Assembly (NCBI RefSeq): GCF_947503855.1
Contig: NZ_CANNFF010000004.1
Span: 174,804-238,803 of the forward strand
DNA: 64,000 nucleotides
Direction: 5' to 3'
From: an uncultured Polaribacter sp.
GTDB taxonomy: Bacteria > Bacteroidota > Bacteroidia > Flavobacteriales > Flavobacteriaceae
The notes below the pieces were generated by a model. It searched no databases, was not told where the DNA came from, and worked only from the letters and a program-made list of their open reading frames with translations. Shown here one piece after another: positions 1-9,600 of this stretch (position 1 is the stretch's first letter; each line of letters begins with the position of its first letter). The position numbers were made by a program, and so were the translations under genes.

Positions 1-1
1 A

Positions 2-2125
2 AGTACTTTAGAAAACTCAAATTATAGTATTTCTTTAGATCCCTCAGAATTTATTATTACACCAAAACCAATTACAGTAACTGTTCCAAATACAAAAATG
101 TATGGTAACCCAGATCCAGAATTTAACTATACACTTTCAGATGAATTAATTGGTAATGATACGCTTACAGGTTCTATAACTAGAGCGTTTGGTGAAGATG
201 TAGGTACATATTTATTAATAAGTAATTTAGAAAATTCAAATTATAATATCTCATTAACTTCCTCAGAATTTACAATTACTCCAAAACTAATTACGGCAAC
301 AGTATACCCAGATAATAAAATATATGGAGATGAAGAACCAATACTAAATTATGAGTTATCAGATTTTCCGCTAGCAACAGACAACTTAACAATTAACATC
401 TCTAGAGAGACAGGTGAAGATATTGGTACCTATACATTAACAAGTTCATCTAATAATAGTAATTATAATATAGCCTTAAGTTCTTCAGAATTTAAAATTA
501 CACCTAAACCGATTACAGTATCACTGTTTATAAATACTAAAGTCTATGGTGAAGCTGACCCTGAACTTACCTATATCTTATCTGAAAGTTTAATCGGTTC
601 TGATGCCTTAACTGGACAGCTTTCTAGAGAGCCTGGAGAGGATGTAGGAACTTATGCCATCTCTAGTTCACTGGAAAATGCAAACTATACTATTGACTTT
701 ACTGCTAGTACTTTTGAGATTACTCCTAAACCGATTGCAATAAATGCAAATCCAATCACTAAAGTCTATGGTGAAGCTGACCCTGAACTTACCTATACCT
801 TATCTGAAAGTTTAATTGGTTCTGATGCCTTAACTGGACAGCTCTCTAGAGAGCCTGGAGAGGATGTAGGAACTTATGCCATCTCTAGTTCACTAGAAAA
901 TGCAAACTATACTATTGACTTTACTGCTAGTACTTTTGAGATTACTCCTAAACCGATTGCAATAAATGCAAATCCAATCACTAAAGTCTATGGTGAAGCT
1001 GATCCAGAACTTACCTATACCTTATCTGAAAGTTTAATTGGTTCTGACGCCTTAACTGGACAGCTTTCCAGAGAACCTGGAGAGGATGTAGGTACTTATG
1101 CCATCTCTAGTTCACTAGAGAATGCAAACTATACTATTGACTTTACTGCCAGTACTTTTGAGATTACTCCTAAACCGATTGTAATAAATGCAAATCCAAT
1201 CACTAAAGTCTATGGTGAAGCTGATCCAGAACTTACCTATACCTTATCTGAAAGTTTAATTGGTTCTGATGCCTTAACTGGACAGCTTTCTAGAGAGCCT
1301 GGAGAGGATGTAGGAACTTATGCCATCTCTAGTTCACTAGAAAATGCAAACTATACTATTGACTTTACTGCTAGTACTTTTGAGATTACTCCTAAACCGA
1401 TTGCAATAAATGCAAATCCAATCACTAAAGTCTATGGTGAAGCTGATCCTGAACTTACCTATATCTTATCTGAAAGTTTAATCGGTTCTGATGCCTTAAC
1501 TGGACAGCTTTCTAGAGAGCCTGGAGAGGATGTAGGAACTTATGCCATCTCTAGTTCACTAGAAAATACAAACTATACCATTGACTTTACTGCTAGTACT
1601 TTTGAGATTACTAAGGCTTCTCAAATAATTACATTTGATTCATTAGCTGAAGAGAATATTAATAGTAAAACAATCGTTTTAACAGCAGAGGCAACATCTG
1701 GTTTATCTATTTCTTATACAAGTTCTAACGAATCTATTGCAACAATACTGGGTAATGAGCTTACAGTTATTGCTACTGGTACTGTAATTATTACTGCAAG
1801 TCAAGAAGGTAACGCTAATTATAAAGCAGCAGATCCTGTTTCGCAAGAATTAAGAATAGTAACTTTATCTGTTTTAGAGGAAGAATTTAAATCTAGAGAT
1901 GTGATGATCTATCCAAACCCTTCAAATAGCTTCATACAAATTAAAGGCATAAAAGATCAGGGTTATACGGTATCTATTTTTAATATTGAAGGGAAACTTA
2001 TTAAAAAAGTTTTTAATTACTTGACTAAAAATAAGATTGAAATTAGTAATCTAAAAAATGGAACTTATATTTTAAAAATCACAAAAGATAAGAAGCTTGT
2101 TACAAAAAAGTTTTTAAAAATATAA
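2..2125 (+). CDS. MBG-repeat T9SS surface protein, 5' end outside window
   Basis: This is the 3' part of a secreted surface protein. The reading frame is open from base 2, ahead of the first ATG at 98, so the true start lies upstream of the window. The visible part has about seven tandem 74-residue MBG-type modules. The first two are divergent and the last five nearly identical, each carrying KVYGEADPELTY and ending TFEITPKPI. A Big_2-like bacterial Ig domain follows (starting KASQIITF), and the last 75 residues are a T9SS type A sorting domain (VMIYPNPSNSF, GTYILKI). By family knowledge that domain directs export across the outer membrane and cell-surface attachment. The substrate or binding partner is unknown; an adhesive or stalk role is inferred from the repeats. 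Confidence 0.85.
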   Translation, partial: STLENSNYSISLDPSEFIITPKPITVTVPNTKMYGNPDPEFNYTLSDELIGNDTLTGSITRAFGEDVGTYLLISNLENSNYNISLTSSEFTITPKLITATVYPDNKIYGDEEPILNYELSDFPLATDNLTINISRETGEDIGTYTLTSSSNNSNYNIALSSSEFKITPKPITVSLFINTKVYGEADPELTYILSESLIGSDALTGQLSREPGEDVGTYAISSSLENANYTIDFTASTFEITPKPIAINANPITKVYGEADPELTYTLSESLIGSDALTGQLSREPGEDVGTYAISSSLENANYTIDFTASTFEITPKPIAINANPITKVYGEADPELTYTLSESLIGSDALTGQLSREPGEDVGTYAISSSLENANYTIDFTASTFEITPKPIVINANPITKVYGEADPELTYTLSESLIGSDALTGQLSREPGEDVGTYAISSSLENANYTIDFTASTFEITPKPIAINANPITKVYGEADPELTYILSESLIGSDALTGQLSREPGEDVGTYAISSSLENTNYTIDFTASTFEITKASQIITFDSLAEENINSKTIVLTAEATSGLSISYTSSNESIATILGNELTVIATGTVIITASQEGNANYKAADPVSQELRIVTLSVLEEEFKSRDVMIYPNPSNSFIQIKGIKDQGYTVSIFNIEGKLIKKVFNYLTKNKIEISNLKNGTYILKITKDKKLVTKKFLKI
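539..1612 (+). repeat. Five tandem 222-bp repeats encoding MBG modules
   Basis: Copies begin at 539, 761, 983, 1205 and 1427, exactly 222 bases (74 codons) apart; the last is cut short where the sequence changes to the Big_2-like domain. They differ at only a few positions, many of them synonymous. Such identity at DNA level points to recent duplication or gene conversion, and copy number is likely to vary between strains. Confidence 0.95.
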
Positions 2126-2197
2126 CCTATCTAAAAAACTGTTGAGACACAATATTTAAATTTAAATTAATCTATAATTCTTATGATAATATAAAAA

Positions 2198-3598
2198 CTA
2201 TTTTTTAACAGCTATCGTAATGTTTAGTTTAATTTCCTTTAGTCTTTTGTCAAACTTATTTTTTCTTAAAGAAAAAATACTTTCTTGTGGGGTTTTTAAA
2301 ATAGAAGACAACTCTAAGGTTAATTCTTTTAAAACGCGTTCTCTTCGTTTGTTAATAGTAATATAATTATCGGTATCTAAATCTGTAGTCAAAATGGAAT
2401 TCAACTCATTGAGTAAAAAATATTCTGATTGTTTGTTCATAAAATAAACTAGTACTTGCGTAGATAAATTATTTAAAATAATTGGTGTTTTTTTAAAATA
2501 AAAAGAGTGGGTGTTTTTAGAATAGTATATGTTAAAGTTACGTTTCTTTTTTCGTAAATAGAGGTGTCTAAATCCAAAAATAGCAATTAGTATACCCAAA
2601 CCATAAAGCGTGTATTTTAAAAGAGTTGTTAAAAAAGTATCTTTATAAAAAGGGGTTTCTTTTATTAAACTTCCTCTAAATTCCTCATAGGGTTGGCTTA
2701 AGGCACCATTAGTTTGCCCATCAATACTATAGGTAAAAGAAATATTTTTGGAGGCTTTGTGGTATACAACGCTTTTAATATTTTTAAAGTTTTTAAAGGT
2801 ATATGTTTTTACTGTATTCTTAAAAATATCAATTTCTCTTATTAGGGTTGAGATATGAATAATTTTATTTTCTATTTGAACGCGAGGATAGTAATATCTA
2901 TCATTTTTTATAAACTCAAAATTATCGTTATGCTGTTGTAGTTTATGAAGTGTAAAGTCCTTAAAATCTAATCTCCAAACATCATTAAATTTCAAGTTTT
3001 TTGTCTCAAAATTTTTATGATTTGATCTCATATCACCTCCAAAAAAATAGAGATTATTGTCTTTAATTAAAGAAAAAATACGACTCCTTGGTTCAACTTT
3101 TTCTATGTTAACTTGATGTTGTTTTAACCATTCACCAGCTAAAAAATCATAATAAGTTAAAATATTTTTATGGGTAAACAAGCCATAACCACCCCATAAA
3201 TACATTGTTTGTTTATATTGAAAAGGAATACCACCATATTGATTGTTGTGTTTAAAACTATTATCTATCCTTTTAAAAGTATTGTTTTTAAATTCTAAAA
3301 CTCTACCACAACCATTATCCACAAAGTAATTGATGCCATTTATTTGGTATTGATTGTTTTTAAAATCATTTAAATTAAGTTCTTTTGGAAAATTTATTTT
3401 AAAATGATGGCTAAACTCTGGACCGCTAACCGCCATAGAATCATTATAGACCAATATAGGTTCTCCTGTACTTGCATCCTCAAAAAGCAAATAATTAGAA
3501 GTGTTTTTAAACTTTACTTGACCTAGAAGTATAGGACTTACCAGTGCTATATAAATAAATAAAACATTTTTTTTTAAGTGTTTAAAATTAAAAATCAT
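2198..3598 (-). CDS. Membrane protein with periplasmic propeller-like region and cytoplasmic DNA-binding-like tail
   Basis: The product is not assigned to a named family with certainty. It has an N-terminal signal or anchor segment. About 300 residues follow with short repeated strands of Kelch-like character (YKQTMYLWGGYG, NNLYFFGGD). A transmembrane helix lies near residues 331-348 (LYGLGILIAIFGF), followed by a basic stop (RKKKRNF). The last 110 residues are mostly helical and rich in Lys and Arg, like the winged-helix tails of one-component membrane regulators. I chose the second ATG, because a TAGTTTTG promoter element sits only 5 bases ahead of the first ATG at 3622. A membrane-bound sensor that regulates nearby surface genes is an inference from this layout. 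Confidence 0.6.
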   Translation of the reverse strand: MIFNFKHLKKNVLFIYIALVSPILLGQVKFKNTSNYLLFEDASTGEPILVYNDSMAVSGPEFSHHFKINFPKELNLNDFKNNQYQINGINYFVDNGCGRVLEFKNNTFKRIDNSFKHNNQYGGIPFQYKQTMYLWGGYGLFTHKNILTYYDFLAGEWLKQHQVNIEKVEPRSRIFSLIKDNNLYFFGGDMRSNHKNFETKNLKFNDVWRLDFKDFTLHKLQQHNDNFEFIKNDRYYYPRVQIENKIIHISTLIREIDIFKNTVKTYTFKNFKNIKSVVYHKASKNISFTYSIDGQTNGALSQPYEEFRGSLIKETPFYKDTFLTTLLKYTLYGLGILIAIFGFRHLYLRKKKRNFNIYYSKNTHSFYFKKTPIILNNLSTQVLVYFMNKQSEYFLLNELNSILTTDLDTDNYITINKRRERVLKELTLELSSILKTPQESIFSLRKNKFDKRLKEIKLNITIAVKK

Positions 3599-3626
3599 GT
3601 TGGGAGATTTAAATATTTTCATAAAA

Positions 3627-3634
3627 CAAAACTA
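3627..3634 (-). promoter_or_regulatory. Possible -7 promoter element
   Basis: On the minus strand this reads TAGTTTTG, matching the Bacteroidota TAnnTTTG consensus. Transcription would start near 3620, which favours the ATG at 3598 for the downstream gene. No good -33 TTTG is visible at the right distance. Confidence 0.4.
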
Positions 3635-3731
3635 GTAAAATAGATGTTGAAAAAAATATACGAAATTATAATGTCGTGTAAATTTATAGGATTTTTTTGA
3701 TTCATAAACTAATTTTGAAAAAATATATATC

Positions 3732-4772
3732 ATGAAAAAAATACTATATACTTTATTTGTTATGGCATGCATAGCAAATTTAAACGCACAAGTACCTTCT
3801 TATGTGCCAACAAATGGTTTAGTTGGTTATTGGCCATTTAATGGGAATGCCAATGATGAAAGCGGAAATGGAAATAATGGAACGGTTAATGGTGCCACTT
3901 TAGCATCAGACAGAGATGGGAATGAAAATAGTGCCTACTATTTTAATGTAAATGCATCTGGAGGTTGGGGCAGGGCTCAAAACAGAATTACAGTTAATAA
4001 TCCTACAATTTCAAATGAAAATAGTTTTACAATGTCTGCTTGGATTAATCTTGAAACAAAACCAAGCCCTTTTAACAATAGACCCCACACTATAATGGGA
4101 AGATGGGATGGTAATGGAGCTGCTGTTTTTAGGCATCAAATTAATTATTCTGGAGAAATCAGTACTAATTTAACAAACAGCAATGTTGTTGAAGGAGGTG
4201 CAGTCGCTTATGATGTATGGTATCATACCGTAATTACATATGATGGTTCAACATTAAAGCAGTATATAAATAATCAATTAACTAACCAAGAGCAATTAAG
4301 CATAGATATAAATACAAGTTCTACAGACCTAACTTTTGGAGAACTTCATATGGCAAATGGTCATTGGTACTTATTTAGTGGTAAAATGGATGAATTAGGT
4401 TATTGGAACCGAGCATTAACCGAACAAGAAATAGCTAACTTATATACCTCTACTTCTTCTAATGAATGTTCCACATTAGTCATCAATACAGGGGTTTTAA
4501 GCACGAGCCCTATTACTTATACAAGTACAGTAAATATTTATCCTAACCCTGCCAATGAGCAAATTACAATTGATTGTGGCAACCTAGATAATGTAGAGGG
4601 TTGGCATATTAAAATTACCAATACGCTTGGTCAAGAGGTGTTTAACAAGCCAATGGATACCCAACAATATGTTATTCCTTTAAATACTTGGACAGGGCAA
4701 GGTATGTATTTCGTTAAAATTATCAATGCTGAAAACGAGGTGGTAAATATTAAAAAAATTATATTGCAATAG
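3732..4772 (+). CDS. LamG-domain protein with T9SS sorting domain
   Basis: This is a secreted protein of 346 residues. Residues 1-19 are a Sec signal peptide ending in NLNAQ. Residues 28-240 form a concanavalin A/LamG-like domain, opening with the typical LVGYWPFNGNANDESGNGNN and ending DELGYWNRALTEQEIANLY. The last 75 residues are a T9SS type A sorting domain (VNIYPNPANEQITI, GMYFVKI). LamG domains bind carbohydrate or protein ligands, so a surface lectin-like role is likely, but the ligand cannot be told. It lies alone, divergent from the preceding membrane gene and 319 bases ahead of the next gene. Confidence 0.88.
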   Translation: MKKILYTLFVMACIANLNAQVPSYVPTNGLVGYWPFNGNANDESGNGNNGTVNGATLASDRDGNENSAYYFNVNASGGWGRAQNRITVNNPTISNENSFTMSAWINLETKPSPFNNRPHTIMGRWDGNGAAVFRHQINYSGEISTNLTNSNVVEGGAVAYDVWYHTVITYDGSTLKQYINNQLTNQEQLSIDINTSSTDLTFGELHMANGHWYLFSGKMDELGYWNRALTEQEIANLYTSTSSNECSTLVINTGVLSTSPITYTSTVNIYPNPANEQITIDCGNLDNVEGWHIKITNTLGQEVFNKPMDTQQYVIPLNTWTGQGMYFVKIINAENEVVNIKKIILQ

Positions 4773-5091
4773 CATTACAAAAAAGTAGGCTGTTCAAAAG
4801 GATATCAACAGTTAAATACTGTTTTGTTTTTCATTGAGAACCGATTCAATAATGTTTTGTTTTTTATCCTCGGTTATGCCTGCAACTATTACATAAGTAA
4901 ATGATGTAGCATATTGTAGTAAGTGTTTTTTAATTAATAAGTTGTGTGTAATAATTTTTAATGTATATTAGTAATTCAATATTTTTTACCTAAAAAACCT
5001 ACTGCTATTCGACCCTGTAACTAGCTTTCAGCGTCAAATAAAATAGAAGCGGTTTACAGTCCGTTTTATAAGGGATTAAATATAGGTATTT
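4773..5091. other. Intergenic stretch with a possible gene remnant
   Basis: No intact gene is seen. On the minus strand a stop-free run of about 50 codons ends at 4812 and reads like protein (TSFTYVIVAGITEDKK), but it has no ATG and is closed by a stop near 4964, so it may be the tail of a lost gene. No clear terminator or promoter was found. Confidence 0.4.
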
Positions 5092-5601
5092 ATGACAACT
5101 AAAAAAATCTATTCAAGTACTAAATTACAGTTCGCTACATTTATTTTATTTTTGTGTGTAGCGTCAATTCATGCTCAGTTACATCACCAAACATTTGGGA
5201 CTTTAGGAGGTAGTCAAACGAAATCAAACTATCATATTTCTTATTCTGTAGGCCAATCTTCAGTTGTGGGTACCTATACATCAGATGCAATGCTTATAAG
5301 CCAAGGCTATCAACAGCCTATTTTTAATGAGTATACAGCAAAGTTCACTTCAAGTTTACATGAAGTAAAATTTTATCCAAATCCATTTTCAACGCATCTT
5401 ACTTTTAAATTCTTAATAGATTATGATGATATTCAAGTCAGAATCATAGATGTTACTGGACGAATTGTATTTACAAAAACTTTAAGTACGGCAAACCAGT
5501 TACTAGTTTTAAACCTTCCTTACCTTTCAGATAGTGCATATATAATTACACTGTCTGCGCTTAACTTTTATTACCAAACAAAAATTATAAAACAACCTTG
5601 A
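5092..5601 (+). CDS. Small T9SS sorting-domain protein
   Basis: This 169-residue exported protein is the first gene of a three-gene operon. It has a signal peptide (hydrophobic FATFILFLCVASIHAQ) and a short middle region (SNYHISYSVGQSSVVGTY) of a kind common ahead of sorting domains in Bacteroidota. It ends in a T9SS type A-like C-terminal domain (VKFYPNPFSTHLTFKF). There is no other recognisable domain, so the mature protein is little more than a sorting tail with a short head. The stop codon overlaps the TTG start of the next gene, which implies coupled translation with the OmpA-like protein. It may be a small surface partner of the two following proteins; that is inference from the operon. 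Confidence 0.75.
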   Translation: MTTKKIYSSTKLQFATFILFLCVASIHAQLHHQTFGTLGGSQTKSNYHISYSVGQSSVVGTYTSDAMLISQGYQQPIFNEYTAKFTSSLHEVKFYPNPFSTHLTFKFLIDYDDIQVRIIDVTGRIVFTKTLSTANQLLVLNLPYLSDSAYIITLSALNFYYQTKIIKQP

Positions 5602-6668
5602 AACACCTAACACTTACAATAGTCATCTTACTTATTAGTAGCAAAAGCTTTACACAAGAAATTTCTTTAGAATCAGGGCTCAATTTCAGCAAGTATATTT
5701 ATAGCAATTCCGCTGGTAAATCGAATGATAATATTAAACCAGATACTGGATTTTATTCTAGATTAGGTCTTGGACTTTTTCAATTGGCTAACCAAAAAAT
5801 TGAGTATGGATTAAGCTTTCAACAATTTAATGCTACTGGGGGCGATGGATACGAAAACTACAATTGGAACACCAATTATCTGGGTGGGTTTGTGAAGTAT
5901 CAAAAGTTGCTTTACAAAAACATTATAGGAGCAAAACTTAGTCTAGATTTCTTGTACTTAGTCTCTGTAAAACAGAAAATTGGAGGAAAAACATTTGACT
6001 TAACCAACCAAAAAGAAATGAATGGAACTTGGATAAACCCTAGTGTAGGTTTGTTTGTAAACGTTGTTAATTCGAATTCCTTTGGATTGGATGTAGGTTA
6101 TAATTTTTCGTATGCATTTAAGCCCTCTAATCAAGGTACAGAAACACTTTCATACATGGCAAATCAAGTGTATTTTAAACTTTATTTAAACCCTTATAAA
6201 AAGGAAGTTGCTATTTCTGATTATGAGCGATCTAAATACATCGTGCCTGATTCTATTTCAAAAAATCAATTGGCATTGGAACAAGATATTAAAAATTTAA
6301 AATTTGAAATCAATTTATTAAAGCAGACACCCGTATCACCTCCAGAACATACCGTATTTTTTCATTTAGATTCTTATATAATTGATAAAGATCAGTATGA
6401 AAAACTTGAGAAAATCGCACGTTATTTAAGAAATCACCCAACAAGTATTTCAACACTTGTGGGGTATGCAGACGATACAACGGGACAAACAGAATATAAT
6501 CAAACCCTCTCTAACAAAAGGGCAAAAAGTGTTCAAGAATTTCTAATTTCTCTGCAAGTAGATCCAAGTCAATGTATTATAAAAGGAGCAGGAGAAACAA
6601 GTCAATTTAACCAGAAAATATACGATTCTAACCGTAGAGTTATTATCATTTTAACACCAAAAAAATAA
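5598..6668 (+). CDS. OmpA-family outer-membrane protein
   Basis: The 356-residue product has a signal peptide. About 180 residues of strand-rich sequence follow (GLNFSKYIYSNSAG onward), likely an eight-stranded outer-membrane barrel, then a short linker. Residues 245-356 are an OmpA C-terminal domain with the peptidoglycan-binding pattern (TVFFHLDSYIIDKDQ, LVGYADDTTG, NRRVIIIL). By family it anchors the outer membrane to peptidoglycan. The start is TTG, sharing bases with the TGA stop of the previous gene (TTGA overlap); no ATG nearby would keep the signal peptide. The next gene starts 2 bases after its stop, so all three genes should be made together. It may dock the neighbouring surface protein; this is not shown by sequence. 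Confidence 0.82.
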   Translation: MKHLTLTIVILLISSKSFTQEISLESGLNFSKYIYSNSAGKSNDNIKPDTGFYSRLGLGLFQLANQKIEYGLSFQQFNATGGDGYENYNWNTNYLGGFVKYQKLLYKNIIGAKLSLDFLYLVSVKQKIGGKTFDLTNQKEMNGTWINPSVGLFVNVVNSNSFGLDVGYNFSYAFKPSNQGTETLSYMANQVYFKLYLNPYKKEVAISDYERSKYIVPDSISKNQLALEQDIKNLKFEINLLKQTPVSPPEHTVFFHLDSYIIDKDQYEKLEKIARYLRNHPTSISTLVGYADDTTGQTEYNQTLSNKRAKSVQEFLISLQVDPSQCIIKGAGETSQFNQKIYDSNRRVIIILTPKK

Positions 6669-6670
6669 GT

Positions 6671-9600
6671 ATGAAAAAGACCATTCACAGCATTAAAATT
6701 ATTCTCTTTTTGTGTATTTTAAATTCTGTTTTTGTCCTTGCTCAAGACAAAAGAAACGGTATTAGTTATCAAGCTTTAATTATAAATTCAAGTGAGGTTG
6801 AACTTCCTGGCGCCAATCAAACAAACACCCCTTTAAGAAATCATAAAATATGTCTTCGTTTTTCTCTTATTAATGAAAAGGGAACTTATGAATACATAGA
6901 ACATACGGTAACAACAACAGATTCTTACGGTATGGTTAATGTTCTTATTGGTACGGGTGAGGCTGTTGGTAGTAATTCTTGGAGCGATGTAGAGTGGTCG
7001 GTGGCAATGAAAACCCTTAAGGTTGATTTTGATATGACAGCTCAATGCAACTCTTTTCAAGAATTAAGCTTACAACAACTTACGGCGGTTCCTTTTGCAT
7101 TGTATGCACCTGGATCTGAAATTCCAGGACCAGATGGAGCTCCTGGTGACGATGGAATTTCTGCTTATGAAGTTTGGTTGGCACTTGGCAATACAGGAAC
7201 AGAGCAAGAATTTATTGACTCACTTAAAGGAGCTGATGGTGACGATGGAATTTCTGCTTATGAAGTTTGGTTGGCACTTGGCAATACGGGAACAGAGCAA
7301 GAATTTATTGACTCACTTAAAGGAGCTGATGGTGAGGATGGGGATGACTTTGCATTTGAGCTTCCTGATGGAGTTGAAAATGGAGATTATCTACAATGGA
7401 TATGGAATGGTACAAGCTGGGACATCACTGTCATTACCCCCGATGACACAAGCATAATATTAATTTCATCTTCAGGAACCAATAATCAATCTGTCTGTGC
7501 TAATGTTGAAATAGAACCAATTGTTTATTCATTTTCTGAAATTGTTTCTGGAGTAACTGTAATTGGTCTACCATCAGGTTTAAATTTTGAGCTAACAAAC
7601 AATGAATTAATCATATCAGGGCAAATCACGCAACAACTATTGGAAACAAGTACTTTTGAGTACCAAGTTCAGGTGCCTCAATCAAATGGCCCGAATAGAG
7701 TTGCATATGGAAGAATAACTTTTGATCCCGCGCCTCAAATTATTCTTGATGTTGGGGAACAAAATATGAGTGCTTGCTTATTGGAACCTATTGACCCCAT
7801 AGAATATCTGATTGAAAACTCTCAAAACAGCGCTACAGTAACTGGACTCCCTCCTGGAATAAGTTCTTCAATTGTTGGAAATAGAATCATAATTTCTGGA
7901 ACGCCTGATAGCTCATTAATTGATGGGTCATCTGCAACTTACACCATTGAAACACCACCAGGAACATGTGATGCTGTGTCAATTACAGGGATCATAAGTT
8001 TTACGGATTGTAGCACATGTTATCCAACTGCTGAAGCAGGTGCTGATGCAACAATTTGTTCTGGTGAGATCTTTCAAATAGCAGGAAATGTTGGGAATGC
8101 AACCAACATTTATTGGACAACAAGTGGAAATGGAACTTTTGATAATTCCAATTCCCCCAACCCTAAATATGTCCCGACAAATGAGGATTTTGACTCTGGA
8201 TCAGTAACCCTTACCGTTAAAGTGCAAAATGACTCATGTGGGAGTCTTGAAGAGTTAGAGGACTCTATGGTATTAAGCATTTCTGATTGTTCCTCAATTG
8301 ATGTAACCTTAATCAATAACATTGAGGCTATTGTTTTTGCTAATGATGTAACCTTTGGTGCAGAAATAGTAACTGATAATATTCAAAATATAGCATCTGC
8401 TGGACTATGTTATAATACTATTGGTGGAGCTACAACTTCAGATCCAAAAGTGGAGCAAGCTTATTATGATGGTGGGTTTTGGAAAGAAGTCCCTCCTGTT
8501 TTTGAACTGGATTTGGTTGGAGTTCCTGTAGACTCATTATTTGTTAGACCTTTTGTAACCACAATTGGTGGGGATACGGTTTATGGTAATCAAATTGCAA
8601 TTGCTAATGAAGACCCAAATAGAAACCATATCTATAATTTTTCTACTGAGTCAGGAGATTTTAGCCCTGAAAACTATACAATCACTACTACTTCTGAGAT
8701 AACATTTCAAAATATAATCTCTTTAAGAAATTTAAATTGGGAATACGGGTCTCCAAACTACAGTAATATAGTAATAGTTAATTTCCCTAGCTTAGATAGG
8801 ATTGAGGATAACTTCATTTTAAAATATGAATATTCATTAAGGGAATTCAATGCACCAAAACTGAGGAAAATTTCAAGTAGGCTAATTGTTGACTACAATA
8901 ATATCGAGAAATTTTTATTGCCAAAATTGCAAATTAGTGGTAACCGTGAAGGTTCAATTAGCAATAATGAAAATTTAAATGAACTGGATTTAACAAGTTG
9001 GGAAGGAAAAGACGGATATAGTAATTTTAATATATCAAGTAATGAAAGTCTAATTGAAATTAATTTAGATAGCTTTTATAAAACCCGTCAGCCAAATGGA
9101 GGTCATAATTCTTTTAGAATTAGCGGTAATTCAAACTTGAAAACAATTAGTTTTGGAACTGATTTGGATATTGAAGCACTCATTAGAATTTATGGAAATG
9201 AAAATTTAGAGGAGATAAACTTTACAAAGTTAACAAATGTTAAATCTGGTCAAATAGAAATTACTGATAATCAATCATTAAAAAAAATAACTTTTGAGAG
9301 TTTAAAATCTTCAAATTATGTAAAAGATAAACAATATTGGTTAGAGCCACATATTTTGATTTATAAAAATACTTTATTGGAAGAAATAAACATACCAACT
9401 ATTGAAAATTTTTATAACATAAGCATAAATAATAATGAATCTCTTCCTGAAATAATATTCCCTGAGCTTTTAACAGTTCATAAGAATTTAACTATTCGTG
9501 ATAATACCAACCTTTCTAAGGTACTCATGCCAAAACTAGAGACAACTGGAGATAAAGTTTACAATTCAAATTCCTTTTTATTTAATTCAAATCAAAGTTT

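Noticed and set aside
539..1612. Regular 222-bp repeats as a CRISPR-like array
   Set aside because: Repeats are directly joined with no spacers and keep one protein reading frame.
7095..7457. 120-residue frame inside the mosaic surface protein
   Set aside because: It is an out-of-frame reading of the collagen-like repeats with no leader or family match.
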